Assembly (NCBI RefSeq): GCF_025215495.1
Contig: NZ_CP104302.1
Coordinates: 310,001 to 374,000 of the forward strand
DNA length: 64,000 bases
DNA from: Mycolicibacterium brumae
Lineage (GTDB): Bacteria; Actinomycetota; Actinomycetes; Mycobacteriales; Mycobacteriaceae
Reading direction: 5' to 3'
Shown: positions 35,778-47,429 of the stretch, piece by piece
Layout: the number at the start of each line of letters is the position of its first letter
Numbering within the stretch: position 1 is the first letter of the stretch
Position numbers and translations under genes: made by a program
The notes under the pieces: generated by a model
The model's database searches: none
Seen by the model: only the letters and a program-made list of their open reading frames with translations
Told to the model about the DNA's origin: nothing

Positions 35778-36259
35778 ACATGCGCGTCCGCGATCTGCTG
35801 ACCGCCGCGGTCGCCGGCGCGTTGATCGGTTACCTCGGCGCGGTGCTGTTCTACCGGTGGTTCCCGCCGGTGGTGATCTGGATAGGCTCGTCGCTGGCGC
35901 TGATCGCGCTGGCCGAGGCCGGCTGGGCGTTCTACGTGCGGCGCAAGATCGCCCGCGCCGAGATCGGCGTGGGCGGTGGCCGGCTGGACCCGCTGGCGGT
36001 GGCCCGCAGCGTGGCGCTGGCGCAGGCGTCCGCGGTCGGCGGGGCGCTGCTGTTCGGCGGCTGGGCCGGCATCGCGGTCTTCCTGCTGGACCGCGCCAGT
36101 CAACTGGCGGTGGCCGCCTCCGACGCCCCCGGCGCGGTGGTCGCCGCGGTGTGCGCGCTGGCGCTGTCGGTCGCCGGAATGTGGTTGCAGCACTGCTGCA
36201 AGGCTCCCGACGATCCCCTCGACGACCCGTTCGAGGACTCCGAGCCCGCCGAGGGTTAG
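35774..36259 (+). CDS. DUF3180 membrane protein (Rv3605c-like)
   Basis: 161 residues with four hydrophobic helices (about 8-25, 32-51, 79-99 and 112-132) and a short acidic tail (DDPLDDPFEDSEPAEG). The GTG at 35774 overlaps folK. Conserved after folK across actinobacteria; function unknown. It closes the ftsH-fol operon. Confidence 0.88.
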   Translation: MNMRVRDLLTAAVAGALIGYLGAVLFYRWFPPVVIWIGSSLALIALAEAGWAFYVRRKIARAEIGVGGGRLDPLAVARSVALAQASAVGGALLFGGWAGIAVFLLDRASQLAVAASDAPGAVVAAVCALALSVAGMWLQHCCKAPDDPLDDPFEDSEPAEG

Positions 36260-36326
36260 CCACCGTGATCCTTCTGAAATGCGGAAACGCCGATGCGCGT
36301 CACCGGGTTTGGCCGGGGCCCGCAGG

Positions 36327-36338
36327 TACAGTCGGCCC
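36327..36338 (+). promoter_or_regulatory. Leaderless promoter -10 box before the Rv3604c-like gene
   Basis: TACAGT at 36327-36332 is 6 nt before the ATG at 36339, with no ribosome-binding site, indicating a leaderless transcript starting a new unit after the folate operon. Confidence 0.55.
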
Positions 36339-37634
36339 ATGACCTTTGGGTCTCGCGGTGCCCGGACACGGCGCGGCGGCCGCACGCCGGGCTGGGTGCT
36401 GCTGACCGTGCTGCTGGTGCTTGCCATCGTGGCCAGCACCGCGCTGGTCTTCACCAACCGCGTCGAACTGCTCAAACTCGCCGTGGTGCTGTCGCTGTGG
36501 GCCGCGGTGATGGGCGCGTTCGTCTCGGTGCTCTACCGCAGGCAGAGCGAGACCGACGCCGCCAAGGCCCGGGACATGAAGTACGTCTACGACCTGCAGC
36601 TGGACCGGGAGATCTCCGCGCGGCGTGAGTACGAGCTGTCGGTGGAGAGCCATCTGCGCCGGGAGATCGGCCACGAGTTGCGCACCGCCGCGGCCGAGGA
36701 GGTCGCCGCGCTGCGCGCCGAGGTCAACGCGCTGCGCAGCACCCTGGAGTACCTGTTCGACACCGATCTGTCGCACCGGCCGGAGCTGCCGCACGAACAG
36801 CGCGCGGCGCTGGGCGGCGAGCGCCGCTTCGCCGACGACAGCGGCGGCTTCACCGCGCCGGATCGGGTGCAGAGCAGCCGTATCACCGCCGGGCCCGAGG
36901 AGTCCCCGGACGACGACGCCGACGATGAGCCGCACACCGCGGAGACGCCGATCATCGACGTGCCGGAGGAGCCGCTGGAGCCCGTCGAGGCGCCGCGGAC
37001 CCCGGAGCCGGCCGAGCCGCGCCCCGGGTCGCATCGCCGCCGCGACGACGAGAGCTGGATCCCGCCGCAGTTCCGCAACCCGGAGCCCCCGCCGCCGGTG
37101 CTCAAGCCCCCGCCGCCGATGCCTCCGCCGCCGGTGATGACCCGGCCGCCGGAGATGGAGCCGACGCCCGCGATGCGCCCGACGCCGCCGCCGGCGACCG
37201 CGGCGCGCCACGCCCCGCCCCCGCAGCAACCGTCACCTCAGCAGTCGGCGCCGCAACCGCAGCCGCCGCAGCACCTGCCGCAGCCGCCGCAGCAGCAGTG
37301 GCCGGAGCCCGAGCCGCGCGGTCGGCACGAGCGTCACGCCCGGCACGCCGGCCAGCCCGGCCAGCCTGGCCCGCAGCACCCACAGCAGCAACCGCCGGCC
37401 CGGCGGTCGCGCCGCGCGCCCGAACCCGCCGCCCAGCAGCCCCCGCTGCCGCAACCCCCGCAACAGCAACCCCCACAGCCTCAGCAGCCGCAGCCGGAGC
37501 AGGCCCCGGAGGACGCCCGCCCCGGCCGGCACCGCGGCTCGGAGGAGCGGGCCGCCGAAACCGCCGCCGAGCTGCTGGTCCGGCTGAACCGCGCCCCCAG
37601 CGGGGGCGGCGGGCGTCGTCGTCGTGACGACTGA
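36339..37634 (+). CDS. Membrane protein with coiled coil and long Pro-rich tail (Rv3604c-like, DUF6779)
   Basis: 431 residues. Two close membrane helices (about 18-35 and 43-63) are followed by a helical coiled-coil segment (about 70-140, REYELSVESHLRREIGHELR) and then about 280 residues of low-complexity Pro/Gln/Arg-rich sequence, probably cytoplasmic. The C-terminal PGRHRGSEERAAETAAELLV is a short conserved helix. Conserved position before the Rv3603c-like gene and panC. A role in cell-envelope organisation has been suggested for such proteins, but I cannot derive it from sequence. Confidence 0.85.
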   Translation: MTFGSRGARTRRGGRTPGWVLLTVLLVLAIVASTALVFTNRVELLKLAVVLSLWAAVMGAFVSVLYRRQSETDAAKARDMKYVYDLQLDREISARREYELSVESHLRREIGHELRTAAAEEVAALRAEVNALRSTLEYLFDTDLSHRPELPHEQRAALGGERRFADDSGGFTAPDRVQSSRITAGPEESPDDDADDEPHTAETPIIDVPEEPLEPVEAPRTPEPAEPRPGSHRRRDDESWIPPQFRNPEPPPPVLKPPPPMPPPPVMTRPPEMEPTPAMRPTPPPATAARHAPPPQQPSPQQSAPQPQPPQHLPQPPQQQWPEPEPRGRHERHARHAGQPGQPGPQHPQQQPPARRSRRAPEPAAQQPPLPQPPQQQPPQPQQPQPEQAPEDARPGRHRGSEERAAETAAELLVRLNRAPSGGGGRRRRDD

Positions 37635-37723
37635 GTAAAATCGCGCGGTGACGGCCGGTGATCCGGCCACCGAATCCGTCCGGTACCCGCAATCGGGACC
37701 GGAACGAAACACGTGAGGGCTCG

Positions 37724-38635
37724 ATGGAGCAACTCGATGGCTTGCGCCCGGCAAGGCTCAAGGTGGGGATCATCTCCGCCGGCCGCGTCGGCGCCACCCT
37801 GGGCGCCGCGCTGGAACGCGCCGACCACGTCGTCGTCGCCGTCAGCGCCGTCTCGGCGGCCTCCCGCCGCCGCGCCGAGAAGTGGCTGCCCGACACCCCG
37901 GTCAAACCCGTCGACGAGGTCGCCTCGGCCGCCGAACTGCTGATCCTGGCGGTGCCCGACGCCGAACTCCCCGGCCTGATCAGCGGATTGGCCGCCACCG
38001 GCGCGGTCAAACCCGGGACCATCGTCGCGCACACCGCCGGCGCCAGCGGGGTCGGCATCCTGGCCCCGCTCACCGAGGCCGGCTGCGTCGGCCTGGCCAT
38101 CCATCCGGCGATGACGTTCACCGGCGCCGACGAGGACCTGGCCCGGCTCTCGGAGACCTGCTTCGGGGTCACCGCGACCGACGAGATCGGCTACGCGATC
38201 GCCACCTCGCTGGTGCTGGAGATCGGCGGCGAGCCGTTCCGGGTCCGCGAGGACGCCCGCACGCTGTACCATGCGGCGCTGGCGCACACCAGCAACCACC
38301 TGGTCACCCTGGTCGCCGACGGCCTGGACGCGCTGCGCGCGGCGCTGGAGGGCCAGGAGCTGCTAGGCCAGGAACTCGTCGGCGACGCCCCCGGCGGGCT
38401 GGCCGAACGGATCCTCGCGCCGCTGGCCCGCGCCGCGCTGGAGAACACCTTGGCCCGCGGCCAGGCCGCGCTGACCGGGCCGGTCGCCCGCGGCGACGCC
38501 GACGCGGTCGCGGGTCACCTGTCCGCCCTCGACGAGGTCGACCCCGACCTGGCCGGGGCCTACCGGGCGTCCGCGCTGCGCACCGCCCGCCGAGCACACG
38601 CCCCGCAGGAGGTAATCGAGGTGCTGACCCGATGA
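37724..38635 (+). CDS. Rossmann-fold/DUF2520 protein (Rv3603c-like)
   Basis: 303 residues. N-terminal NAD(P)-binding fold ([19 protein letters not shown]) with a ProC-like arrangement, and a C-terminal helical DUF2520 domain ([20 protein letters not shown]). Likely an oxidoreductase; linkage to panC suggests a role near pantothenate synthesis, possibly ketopantoate reduction, but this is inference. ATG at 37724; it overlaps panC by ATGA. Confidence 0.85.
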   Translation: MEQLDGLRPARLKVGIISAGRVGATLGAALERADHVVVAVSAVSAASRRRAEKWLPDTPVKPVDEVASAAELLILAVPDAELPGLISGLAATGAVKPGTIVAHTAGASGVGILAPLTEAGCVGLAIHPAMTFTGADEDLARLSETCFGVTATDEIGYAIATSLVLEIGGEPFRVREDARTLYHAALAHTSNHLVTLVADGLDALRAALEGQELLGQELVGDAPGGLAERILAPLARAALENTLARGQAALTGPVARGDADAVAGHLSALDEVDPDLAGAYRASALRTARRAHAPQEVIEVLTR

Positions 38636-39504
38636 AGAAGCAGTACGAGTCCGGCGAGCTCAACGTCTACTCCGACCCCAAGCAGATGCACGCGGTGTCA
38701 AAAGCGTTGCGGCGCACCGGACGTCCGGTGCTGCTGGTGCCGACCATGGGCGCCCTGCACGAAGGCCACCTCACCCTGGTCCGGGCCGCCAAGCGCACCC
38801 CCGGCGCGGTGGTGGCGGTGTCGATCTTCGTCAACCCGCTGCAGTTCGGGCCCAACGAGGACCTCGACGCCTACCCGCGCACCTTGGAGACCGACCTGGA
38901 ACTGCTGCGCGCCGAGGGCGTGAACATCGCGTTCACCCCGACCGCCGCGCAGATGTACCCCGACGGCCCCCGCACCACCGTGACGCCCGGCCCGCTCGGC
39001 GACGAACTCGAGGGCGCGTCGCGGCCCGGGCACTTCGCCGGGATGCTGACCGTGGTGCTCAAGCTGCTGCAGATCCTCGCCCCGGACAAGGCGTTCTTCG
39101 GCGAGAAGGACTACCAGCAACTGGTGCTGATCCGGCAGATGGTCGCCGACCTCAACGTGCCGACCCAGATCGTCGGGGTGCCGATCGTGCGGGAGAACGA
39201 CGGGCTGGCGATGTCCTCGCGCAACCGCTACCTCGATCCCGAGCACCGCGAGTTGGCCACCGCGCTGTCGGCGGCGCTGCTGGCCGGCACGCACGCCGCA
39301 GCCAGGGGCGCCGAGGCGGCGGTGGCCGCCGCCCGCGCGGTGCTCGACGCCTACCCGCAGATCGACGTCGACTACCTGGAGGCCCGTGGCGTCTGGCTGG
39401 GCCCGCCGCCCGTCGTCGGTCAGGCGCGACTGCTGGTCACCGCGCGCGTCGGGGGCGTGCGGCTGCTGGACAACGGGGCAATGCACATCGGAGAACAGGA
39501 CTAA
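38632..39504 (+). CDS. panC: Pantothenate synthetase
   Basis: 290 residues; ATP-dependent condensation of pantoate with beta-alanine. [11 protein letters not shown] (HIGH-like), [26 protein letters not shown] and SSRNRYL (KMSKS-like) are all intact. It is followed 6 nt later by panD, which supplies beta-alanine. Confidence 0.96.
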   Translation: MKKQYESGELNVYSDPKQMHAVSKALRRTGRPVLLVPTMGALHEGHLTLVRAAKRTPGAVVAVSIFVNPLQFGPNEDLDAYPRTLETDLELLRAEGVNIAFTPTAAQMYPDGPRTTVTPGPLGDELEGASRPGHFAGMLTVVLKLLQILAPDKAFFGEKDYQQLVLIRQMVADLNVPTQIVGVPIVRENDGLAMSSRNRYLDPEHRELATALSAALLAGTHAAARGAEAAVAAARAVLDAYPQIDVDYLEARGVWLGPPPVVGQARLLVTARVGGVRLLDNGAMHIGEQD

Positions 39505-39510
39505 CCGCAC

Positions 39511-39933
39511 ATGCAGCGCACCATGCTGAAGTCGAAGATCCACCGGGCCACCGTCACCCATGCTGACCTGCACTACATCGGCTCGGTGACCATCGACGCC
39601 GACCTGATGGACGCCGCCGACCTGCTCGAGGGCGAACAGGTCACCATCGTCGACATCGACAACGGCAACCGGTTGGTCACCTACGCCATCACCGGCGCCC
39701 GCGGCAGCGGTGTGATCGGAATCAATGGCGCGGCAGCGCATTTGGTGCACCCCGGTGACCTGGTCATCCTGATCGCCTACGCCGTCATGGACGACGCCGA
39801 GGCCCGCGCGTACCAGCCGCGGGTGGTGTTCGTCGACGGGGAGAACCGCGCGCTCGACCTGGGCGACGATCCGGCCTTCGTGCCCGACCACGCCGCCGCC
39901 GCCGAACTCGTCTCGCCGCGAGGGCTGGCGTAG
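39511..39933 (+). CDS. panD: Aspartate 1-decarboxylase
   Basis: 140 residues; makes beta-alanine for PanC. Pyruvoyl enzyme: HYIGSV holds the Gly24-Ser25 self-cleavage site, and [12 protein letters not shown] at the N-terminus is typical. Its TAG overlaps the GTG of coaX by one base. The C-terminal tail after residue 115 is Ala-rich and mycobacteria-specific. Confidence 0.96.
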   Translation: MQRTMLKSKIHRATVTHADLHYIGSVTIDADLMDAADLLEGEQVTIVDIDNGNRLVTYAITGARGSGVIGINGAAAHLVHPGDLVILIAYAVMDDAEARAYQPRVVFVDGENRALDLGDDPAFVPDHAAAAELVSPRGLA

Positions 39934-40733
39934 TGCTGCTGGCCATCGACGTCCGAAACACCCACACCGTCGTCGGGCTGATCTCCGGAACCGGCGAACA
40001 CGCGAAGGTGGAGCAGCACTGGCGGATTCGCACCGAAGCGGAGATCACCGCCGACGAACTCGCGCTGACCATCGACGGCCTGATCGGCGACGACTCCGAG
40101 CGGCTCACCGGCGCGGTCGGGTTGTCCACCGTGCCGTCGGTGCTGCAGGAGGTCCGCGTCATGCTCGGCCAGTACTGGCCGAAGGTTCCGGTGGTGCTCA
40201 TCGAACCCGGTGTGCGGACCGGGATTCCGCTTCTGGTCGACAACCCCAAGGAGGTCGGCGCCGACCGGATCGTGAATTGCCTTGCCGCCTACCGCAAGTA
40301 CGGCCGCTCCATTGTGGTGGACTTCGGGTCCTCGATCTGCGTGGACGTCGTCTCGGTGAAGGGCGAATTCCTGGGCGGCGCAATCGCTCCCGGCGTGCAA
40401 CTGTCCACCGACGCCACCGCCGCCCGCTCGGCCGGGCTGCGCCGGGTGGAGCTGACCCGGCCGCGGTCGGTGATCGGCAAGAACACCGTGGAATGCATGC
40501 AGTCCGGCGCGGTGTTCGGCTTCGCCGGCCTGGTCGACGGCCTGGTGCGCCGGATCCGCGCCGACATCTTCGGCGCGGACGACGACGTCACCGTGGTGGT
40601 CACCGGGCACACCGCCCCGCTGCTGGCCGAGGTGATGGACACCCCGGTCCGCGACGACCGGCACCTCACCCTGGACGGCCTGGTCATGGTGTTCGACCGC
40701 AACAAGGACGGCGGACGGCTGCGCCGCGCCTGA
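39933..40733 (+). CDS. coaX: Type III pantothenate kinase
   Basis: 266 residues; phosphorylates pantothenate in CoA synthesis. ASKHA-fold motifs are visible: [15 protein letters not shown] (phosphate 1; Asp6), [15 protein letters not shown] (Asp and Thr region, with Ser-Ser here) and [11 protein letters not shown]. Mycobacteria also carry CoaA; the role of CoaX in M. tuberculosis has been reported as not catalytically essential, from memory. End of the panC-panD-coaX unit. Confidence 0.92.
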   Translation: MLLAIDVRNTHTVVGLISGTGEHAKVEQHWRIRTEAEITADELALTIDGLIGDDSERLTGAVGLSTVPSVLQEVRVMLGQYWPKVPVVLIEPGVRTGIPLLVDNPKEVGADRIVNCLAAYRKYGRSIVVDFGSSICVDVVSVKGEFLGGAIAPGVQLSTDATAARSAGLRRVELTRPRSVIGKNTVECMQSGAVFGFAGLVDGLVRRIRADIFGADDDVTVVVTGHTAPLLAEVMDTPVRDDRHLTLDGLVMVFDRNKDGGRLRRA

Positions 40734-40757
40734 AATCGGGCCGCCCAGCCGGACCAC

Positions 40758-40771
40758 TAAACTGACACGAC
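40758..40771 (+). promoter_or_regulatory. lysS promoter -10 box
   Basis: TAAACT (40758-40763) lies 8 nt before the GTG start of lysS and no ribosome-binding site is visible, consistent with a leaderless or near-leaderless message. Confidence 0.5.
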
Positions 40772-42274
40772 GTGAGCGCCGCAGACATCGCCGACGACCT
40801 GCCAGAACAGTTCCGGATCCGCCAGGACAAGCGGGCCCGGCTGCTGGCGCAGGGGCAGGAGCCCTACCCGGTGTCGGTGCCCCGCACGCACACCCTCGCC
40901 GAGATCCGCGTCGCCTACCCCGAGCTTGCCGCCGACACCGCCACCGGCGACCTGGTCGGCGTCGCCGGGCGGGTGGTGTTCTCCCGTAACTCCGGCAAAC
41001 TGTGTTTCGCCACCCTGCAGGACGGCGACGGCGCCCAGCTGCAGGTCATGGTCAGCCTCGCCGGGGTGGGCCACGACGCGCTGGACGCCTGGAAGTCCGA
41101 CGTCGACCTCGGCGACATCGTGTTCGTGCACGGCGAGGTGATCAGCTCACGGCGCGGCGAACTGTCGGTGCTGGCAGACGAATGGCGAATGGCCGCCAAG
41201 GCGCTGCGCCCGCTGCCCGTCGCGCACAAGGAGATGAGCGAGGAGGCCCGGGTCCGGCAGCGCTACGTCGACCTGATCGTGCGCCCCGCCGCCCGCGAGA
41301 CCGCCCGCACCCGGATCAAGGTGGTCCGCGCGCTGCGCAACGCCCTGGAGCGCCGCGGTTTCCTGGAGGTCGAGACGCCGATGCTGCAGGTGCAGCCCGG
41401 CGGCGCGGCCGCGCGGCCGTTCGTCACGCACTCCAACGCCCTGGACGCCGACCTGTACCTGCGGATCGCTCCGGAGCTGTTCCTCAAGCGCTGCGTGGTC
41501 GGCGGCCTGGACAAGGTTTTCGAACTGAATCGCAACTTCCGCAATGAGGGCGCCGATTCCACGCATTCCCCGGAATTCGCCATGTTGGAGACGTATCAGG
41601 CCTACGGCGACTACAACGATTCCGCGGTGATGACCCGCGAGGTTATTCAGGAGGTCGCCGACGAGGCGCTCGGGACCCGCAGCGTGCTGTTGCCCGACGG
41701 CAGCCACTACGATCTCGACGGCGAATGGCAGACGCTGGAAATGTATCCGTCATTGTCGGCGGCGCTCGGTGAAGAAATCACCCCGGCCACCACGGCGGAT
41801 CACCTGTGGTCCATCGCACACAAGCTCGGCGCGGAAATCCCCACCGACCGTGGATACGGTCACGGCAAATTGGTCGAGGAACTGTGGGAGCACACCGTCG
41901 GCGACGACCTGTGGGCGCCGACGTTCGTCCGGGACTTCCCGGTGGAGACCACGCCGCTGGTCCGCCAGCACCGCAGCATCGACGGGATCACCGAAAAGTG
42001 GGACCTCTACGTGCGCGGATTCGAATTGGCGACGGGCTACTCCGAACTCATCGACCCGATTGTGCAGCGGGAGCGGTTCGTCGCGCAGGCGGCGGCCGCC
42101 GCGGCCGGCGACGACGAGGCGATGCTGCTCGACGAGGACTTCCTGGCCGCGATGGAGCACGCCATGCCCCCGACCACCGGAACCGGAATGGGACTCGACC
42201 GGCTGTTGATGGCGCTGACCGGACTGTCAATTCGGGAAACCGTTTTGTTCCCGATTGTTCGGCGTCAAACCTAA
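40772..42274 (+). CDS. lysS: Lysyl-tRNA synthetase, class II
   Basis: 500 residues. N-terminal OB-fold anticodon domain ([20 protein letters not shown], residues about 65-150), then the class II core: motif 2 [20 protein letters not shown] and motif 3 [15 protein letters not shown]. Charges tRNA-Lys. Standard LysS length without the MprF-like extension of LysX. Confidence 0.95.
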   Translation: MSAADIADDLPEQFRIRQDKRARLLAQGQEPYPVSVPRTHTLAEIRVAYPELAADTATGDLVGVAGRVVFSRNSGKLCFATLQDGDGAQLQVMVSLAGVGHDALDAWKSDVDLGDIVFVHGEVISSRRGELSVLADEWRMAAKALRPLPVAHKEMSEEARVRQRYVDLIVRPAARETARTRIKVVRALRNALERRGFLEVETPMLQVQPGGAAARPFVTHSNALDADLYLRIAPELFLKRCVVGGLDKVFELNRNFRNEGADSTHSPEFAMLETYQAYGDYNDSAVMTREVIQEVADEALGTRSVLLPDGSHYDLDGEWQTLEMYPSLSAALGEEITPATTADHLWSIAHKLGAEIPTDRGYGHGKLVEELWEHTVGDDLWAPTFVRDFPVETTPLVRQHRSIDGITEKWDLYVRGFELATGYSELIDPIVQRERFVAQAAAAAAGDDEAMLLDEDFLAAMEHAMPPTTGTGMGLDRLLMALTGLSIRETVLFPIVRRQT

Positions 42275-42322
42275 TAATTCGCGCGTTTCCGCGCCGATTT
42301 CTCCGATGCCGAAGCGGTGGAG

Positions 42323-42328
42323 TACATT
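42323..42328 (+). promoter_or_regulatory. Probable lsr2 promoter -10 box
   Basis: TACATT at 42323-42328 would give a start near 42335 and a 45-nt leader before the lsr2 ATG at 42380, where GAGAGG serves as ribosome-binding site. The 105-bp gap to lysS contains nothing else evident. Confidence 0.45.
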
Positions 42329-42379
42329 GGCTGCCAGGATTCCCCCGCCACTTCCCCCAACGCGAGAGGCCGCCTAAAA

Positions 42380-42721
42380 ATGGCAAGGAAAGTCACAGTC
42401 ACCCTGGTCGATGATTTCGACGGCGAAGCCGCCGCCGACGAGACCGTGGAATTCGCGCTCGACGGCGTGACCTACGAGATCGACCTTTCCGACAAGAACG
42501 CCGCGAAACTGCGCGCCGACCTCAACAAATGGACCGAGTCCGCCCGTCGCGTCAGCGGCCGTCGTCGCGGTCAGCGCCCGGCCGGCCGGGGAGGCCGCGC
42601 CGCCATCGACCGCGAGCAGAGCGCCGCGATCCGCGAGTGGGCCCGCAGCAAGGGCCTGAACGTCTCCACCCGCGGCCGCATCCCGGCCGAGGTCATCGAG
42701 GCTTACAACTCCTCGAAGTAA
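42380..42721 (+). CDS. lsr2: Nucleoid-associated xenogeneic silencer Lsr2
   Basis: 113 residues. N-terminal dimerisation/oligomerisation domain ([14 protein letters not shown]), basic linker ([15 protein letters not shown]) and C-terminal DNA-binding domain with the AT-hook-like [14 protein letters not shown] (RGR minor-groove motif). It is an H-NS analogue that bridges DNA and silences AT-rich and acquired genes, possibly including the island at 2345-10098. Conserved between lysS and clpC1. Confidence 0.97.
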   Translation: MARKVTVTLVDDFDGEAAADETVEFALDGVTYEIDLSDKNAAKLRADLNKWTESARRVSGRRRGQRPAGRGGRAAIDREQSAAIREWARSKGLNVSTRGRIPAEVIEAYNSSK

Positions 42722-42757
42722 CTCCAGCAAGCCTTCTCCGGCGGCCTGGCGGTCAGC

Positions 42758-42774
42758 GGTGGCATATCGCCACC
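42758..42774 (+). terminator. Weak hairpin after lsr2
   Basis: GGTGGC (42758-42763) pairs with GCCACC (42769-42774) around a 5-nt loop, 37 nt past the lsr2 stop. Low stability, so only a possible terminator. Confidence 0.35.
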
Positions 42775-42890
42775 AGCGAAATCGCCCGGCCGCCGGAATT
42801 GTCTCCTGGTCAGGGCGCGTTTAATCGCACATGCCCGGCCACCGGCCCGCAGCGCCGCACCAAGGCGAGGCAACCGGACCGGGCGCCCAC

Positions 42891-42896
42891 TACAGT
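42891..42896 (+). promoter_or_regulatory. Probable clpC1 promoter -10 box
   Basis: TACAGT at 42891-42896 would start a leader of about 28 nt before the clpC1 ATG at 42931. An AGGTAA ribosome-binding site is at 42918-42923. Confidence 0.45.
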
Positions 42897-42930
42897 GGAC
42901 CCAAGCGTCAAAGAGAGCAGGTAACCACGG

Positions 42931-45450
<2,520 letters not shown>

Positions 45451-45458
45451 GCGGTTCC

Positions 45459-45500
45459 AACGAGAACAGGCCACCCTTCACCGGGTGGCCTTTTCTCGTT
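45459..45500 (+). terminator. Strong intrinsic terminator after clpC1
   Basis: Two stacked stems: AACGAGAA/TTCTCGTT (45459-45466 with 45493-45500) and GGCCACCC/GGGTGGCC (45469-45476 with 45483-45490), with a CA/TT interior step and TTTT on the 3' side. It isolates clpC1 from the cobalamin riboswitch. Confidence 0.85.
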
Positions 45501-45504
45501 GGGT

Positions 45505-45615
45505 CTACGATTCGAGCTGTACTGACGGAGCTAGGAACCCGGTGAGACTCCGGGGCGGTCGCGCCACTGTAGAGCCAGACCCGAACTCCGTCCCACCCGA
45601 GAGGGCCGCGAACGC
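45505..45615 (+). ncRNA. Cobalamin riboswitch
   Basis: The conserved core is at 45535-45570: GGAACCCGGTGAGACTCC, then GGCGGTCGCGCCACTGT, followed by the B12-box-like GAGCCAGACCCG. GACGGAG (45524-45530) can pair with CTCCGTC (45586-45592) to close it. It precedes cbtB by about 20-40 nt and should switch the cobalt-transport operon off when adenosylcobalamin is abundant. Confidence 0.88.
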
Positions 45616-45631
45616 CCGAAAGGAACCGAAC

Positions 45632-45850
45632 ATGACCGCTCCTCAGGCGCGTAGATCCCGCGCCGCCGCCGTCGACCTGTCGGCGACCAAATCCGTCGTC
45701 TGGCTGGCCGGGACCACGTTCCTGGCGCTGATCGTGCTGTACTTCATCGGCGTGGACCAGGGCGCGACCTCGGTCTTCGGCGCCGACAACATGTACGTGC
45801 ACGAGTTCGTCCACGACGCCCGGCACCTGCTCGGCTTCCCCTGCCACTAA
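45632..45850 (+). CDS. cbtB: Cobalt transporter subunit CbtB
   Basis: 72 residues with one membrane helix (about 23-42) and a C-terminal histidine cluster, MYVHEFVHDARHLLGFPCH, the metal-binding signature of CbtB. AAAGGA lies 9 nt before the ATG at 45632. It is the first gene under the cobalamin riboswitch and is followed 21 nt later by cbtA. Too short for most gene finders, but the context and His motif are convincing. Confidence 0.92.
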   Translation: MTAPQARRSRAAAVDLSATKSVVWLAGTTFLALIVLYFIGVDQGATSVFGADNMYVHEFVHDARHLLGFPCH

Positions 45851-45871
45851 GACTCGGGGGACAGGGCGAAT

Positions 45872-46669
45872 ATGGAGAAGCAGATCATCGGTCGTGGCCT
45901 GCTGGCCGGACTGGTCGCGGGATTGTTGGCGTTCGTGTGGGCGAAGGTGATGATCGAGCCGATCATCGACCGCGCCATCGAATTCGAGGACGGGACCGCC
46001 GAGGCGCACGAGATGCTGGAGCACGCCGCGGGCGGGCACAGCCACGGCGAAGAGGGCGGGGAGCTGTTCACCCGCGCGGTGCAGTCCGGCCTCGGACTCG
46101 GGGTCGGCATCGTGCTGTTCGCGATGGCGATGGCAGCCCTGGCCGCAGTCGTCTTCTGCGTGCTGTACGCGCGCACCGCGCTGTCGGCGCGGTCGCTGGC
46201 GGTGCTGGTCAGCGCCGGCATGCTGGTGTCGCTGTGGATCGTGCCCGGGTTGAAGTACCCGCCGAACCCGCCGGCCACCAGCATCGACGAGACCATCCGG
46301 GAGCGGGCGTTCCTGTACCTGCTGATGGTTGTGATCTCCGGCGCGCTGCTGGTCGCCGCGATCGTGTTCGGGCACAAGATCGCCGAGAAGTCCGGCGCCT
46401 GGAACGGCGTGCTGGCCGGCGCCGGGGCCTACATCGTCACCGTGGGGATCGCCATCCTGGCGCTGCCGACCATCGACGAGGTGCCGGGCCCGATCACCGA
46501 CGACTCCGGAACCATTATCTTCGAAGGCTTCCCGGCCGAGGAGCTGTGGGACTTCCGGGTCTACGCGCTCGGCACCCAGCTGATCATGTGGGTCACCATC
46601 GCCGTGGTGTTCAGCGCGCTGGTGCACAAGCTGCTCGACAGCAGGGAAAAGCAAGCCCTCGACGCGTGA
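45872..46669 (+). CDS. cbtA: Cobalt transporter CbtA family membrane protein
   Basis: 265 residues with about six hydrophobic helices and a first-loop metal-binding patch (MLEHAAGGHSHGEEGG). CbtA/CbtB proteins are predicted cobalt importers regulated by B12 riboswitches. Conserved PGLKYPPNPPAT loop. The next gene overlaps by GTGA. Confidence 0.9.
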   Translation: MEKQIIGRGLLAGLVAGLLAFVWAKVMIEPIIDRAIEFEDGTAEAHEMLEHAAGGHSHGEEGGELFTRAVQSGLGLGVGIVLFAMAMAALAAVVFCVLYARTALSARSLAVLVSAGMLVSLWIVPGLKYPPNPPATSIDETIRERAFLYLLMVVISGALLVAAIVFGHKIAEKSGAWNGVLAGAGAYIVTVGIAILALPTIDEVPGPITDDSGTIIFEGFPAEELWDFRVYALGTQLIMWVTIAVVFSALVHKLLDSREKQALDA

Positions 46670-47220
46670 GCCAACAAGCCCGGCTGACATTGGTGTCGCA
46701 CGGTTTCACCGATGCCATGTCAGCCGGGCTTTTCGGCGTCGATGAGCCGCTGAACTCGCTCGGGGTCCGGCAGATCACTGAGCTGGGGTCGTCACGTCCC
46801 GACCTGGCGCTGCGCGCCGACCTCGCGTTGCGCGGCCCGGAGCTACGCTGCCGCCAGAGCGCGGAGCTGGCCGGATTGGCCGCTCAAACCGAGCCCGCGC
46901 TGGCCGACCTCGACCCCGGCACGTGGCGCGGCCGCGCGCTCGATGACCTGGCCCCCGCGGACCTGGCCGCTTGGCTCACCGACCCGGACGCCGCCCCGCA
47001 CGGCGGTGAATCGCTGACCGAGCTCATCGCCCGGGTCGGCGGCTGGCTGGAGACCCTCGGGCCGGGCCGCACGGTGGCCGTCACCCACCCCGCGGTCATC
47101 CGCGCCGCGGTGGTCAACGCCCTGGGCGCCCCGGCCACCGCGTTCTGGCGCATCGATGTGCGCCCAGCCGGCGTCACCCAGCTGCATCGCCGTCCCGCGG
47201 GCTGGACTCTGCGCCTCTGA
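46666..47220 (+). CDS. Histidine-phosphatase-fold protein with altered RHG motif
   Basis: 184 residues from the GTG at 46666. Phosphoglycerate-mutase-like fold: LTLVSHGFTDAM replaces the usual LVRHGET, so the catalytic His is kept but the adjacent Arg is Ser. The second His is in VAVTHPAVIRAA. In the cbtBA operon it could be an alpha-ribazole-phosphatase-like enzyme of cobalamin synthesis, but the lost Arg raises doubt about activity. It ends just before the palindromic repeat pair. Confidence 0.8.
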   Translation: MSQQARLTLVSHGFTDAMSAGLFGVDEPLNSLGVRQITELGSSRPDLALRADLALRGPELRCRQSAELAGLAAQTEPALADLDPGTWRGRALDDLAPADLAAWLTDPDAAPHGGESLTELIARVGGWLETLGPGRTVAVTHPAVIRAAVVNALGAPATAFWRIDVRPAGVTQLHRRPAGWTLRL

Positions 47221-47230
47221 CCCGCGCGCG

Positions 47231-47307
47231 TGTGCCAAACCACCGGCTGTGCGGGCTCTTAATTGGATAATCCATCCGACGGTCCGCACAGCCGGTGGTT
47301 TGGCACA
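47231..47307. repeat. Palindromic repeat with perfect 24-bp arms
   Basis: Arms at 47231-47254 and 47284-47307 are exact inverse complements, starting TGTGCCAAACCACCGG. The 29-nt loop contains ATTGGATAATCCATC, which on the other strand is the TGGATTATCCAAT core of the copies at 10192 and 16557. It follows the phosphatase gene stop by 10 nt. Confidence 0.85.
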
Positions 47308-47333
47308 TCGACTGGGTCGGCGCGGGCAATTCT

Positions 47334-47408
47334 GTACCGAAATGGGGTGTACGCCGACCGTTAAGTGGATTGTGCGAACGAAGGCCCGCGTACGCCCCAT
47401 TTCGGTAC
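47334..47408. repeat. Second palindromic repeat, 21-bp arms
   Basis: Arms at 47334-47354 and 47388-47408 match at 20 of 21 positions and carry GTACCGAAATGGGG as in the copy at 16520. The loop contains AAGTGGATTGTGCG, a variant core. Together with 47231-47307 it fills the space between two convergent genes; 47409-47429 is the only remainder. Confidence 0.85.
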
Positions 47409-47429
47409 GACATCGGGGCCGCAGCACAC

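Noticed and set aside
42758..42774. A small RNA between lsr2 and clpC1
   Set aside because: Only a weak hairpin and a promoter-like -10 box belonging to clpC1 are visible; nothing supports a separate transcript.
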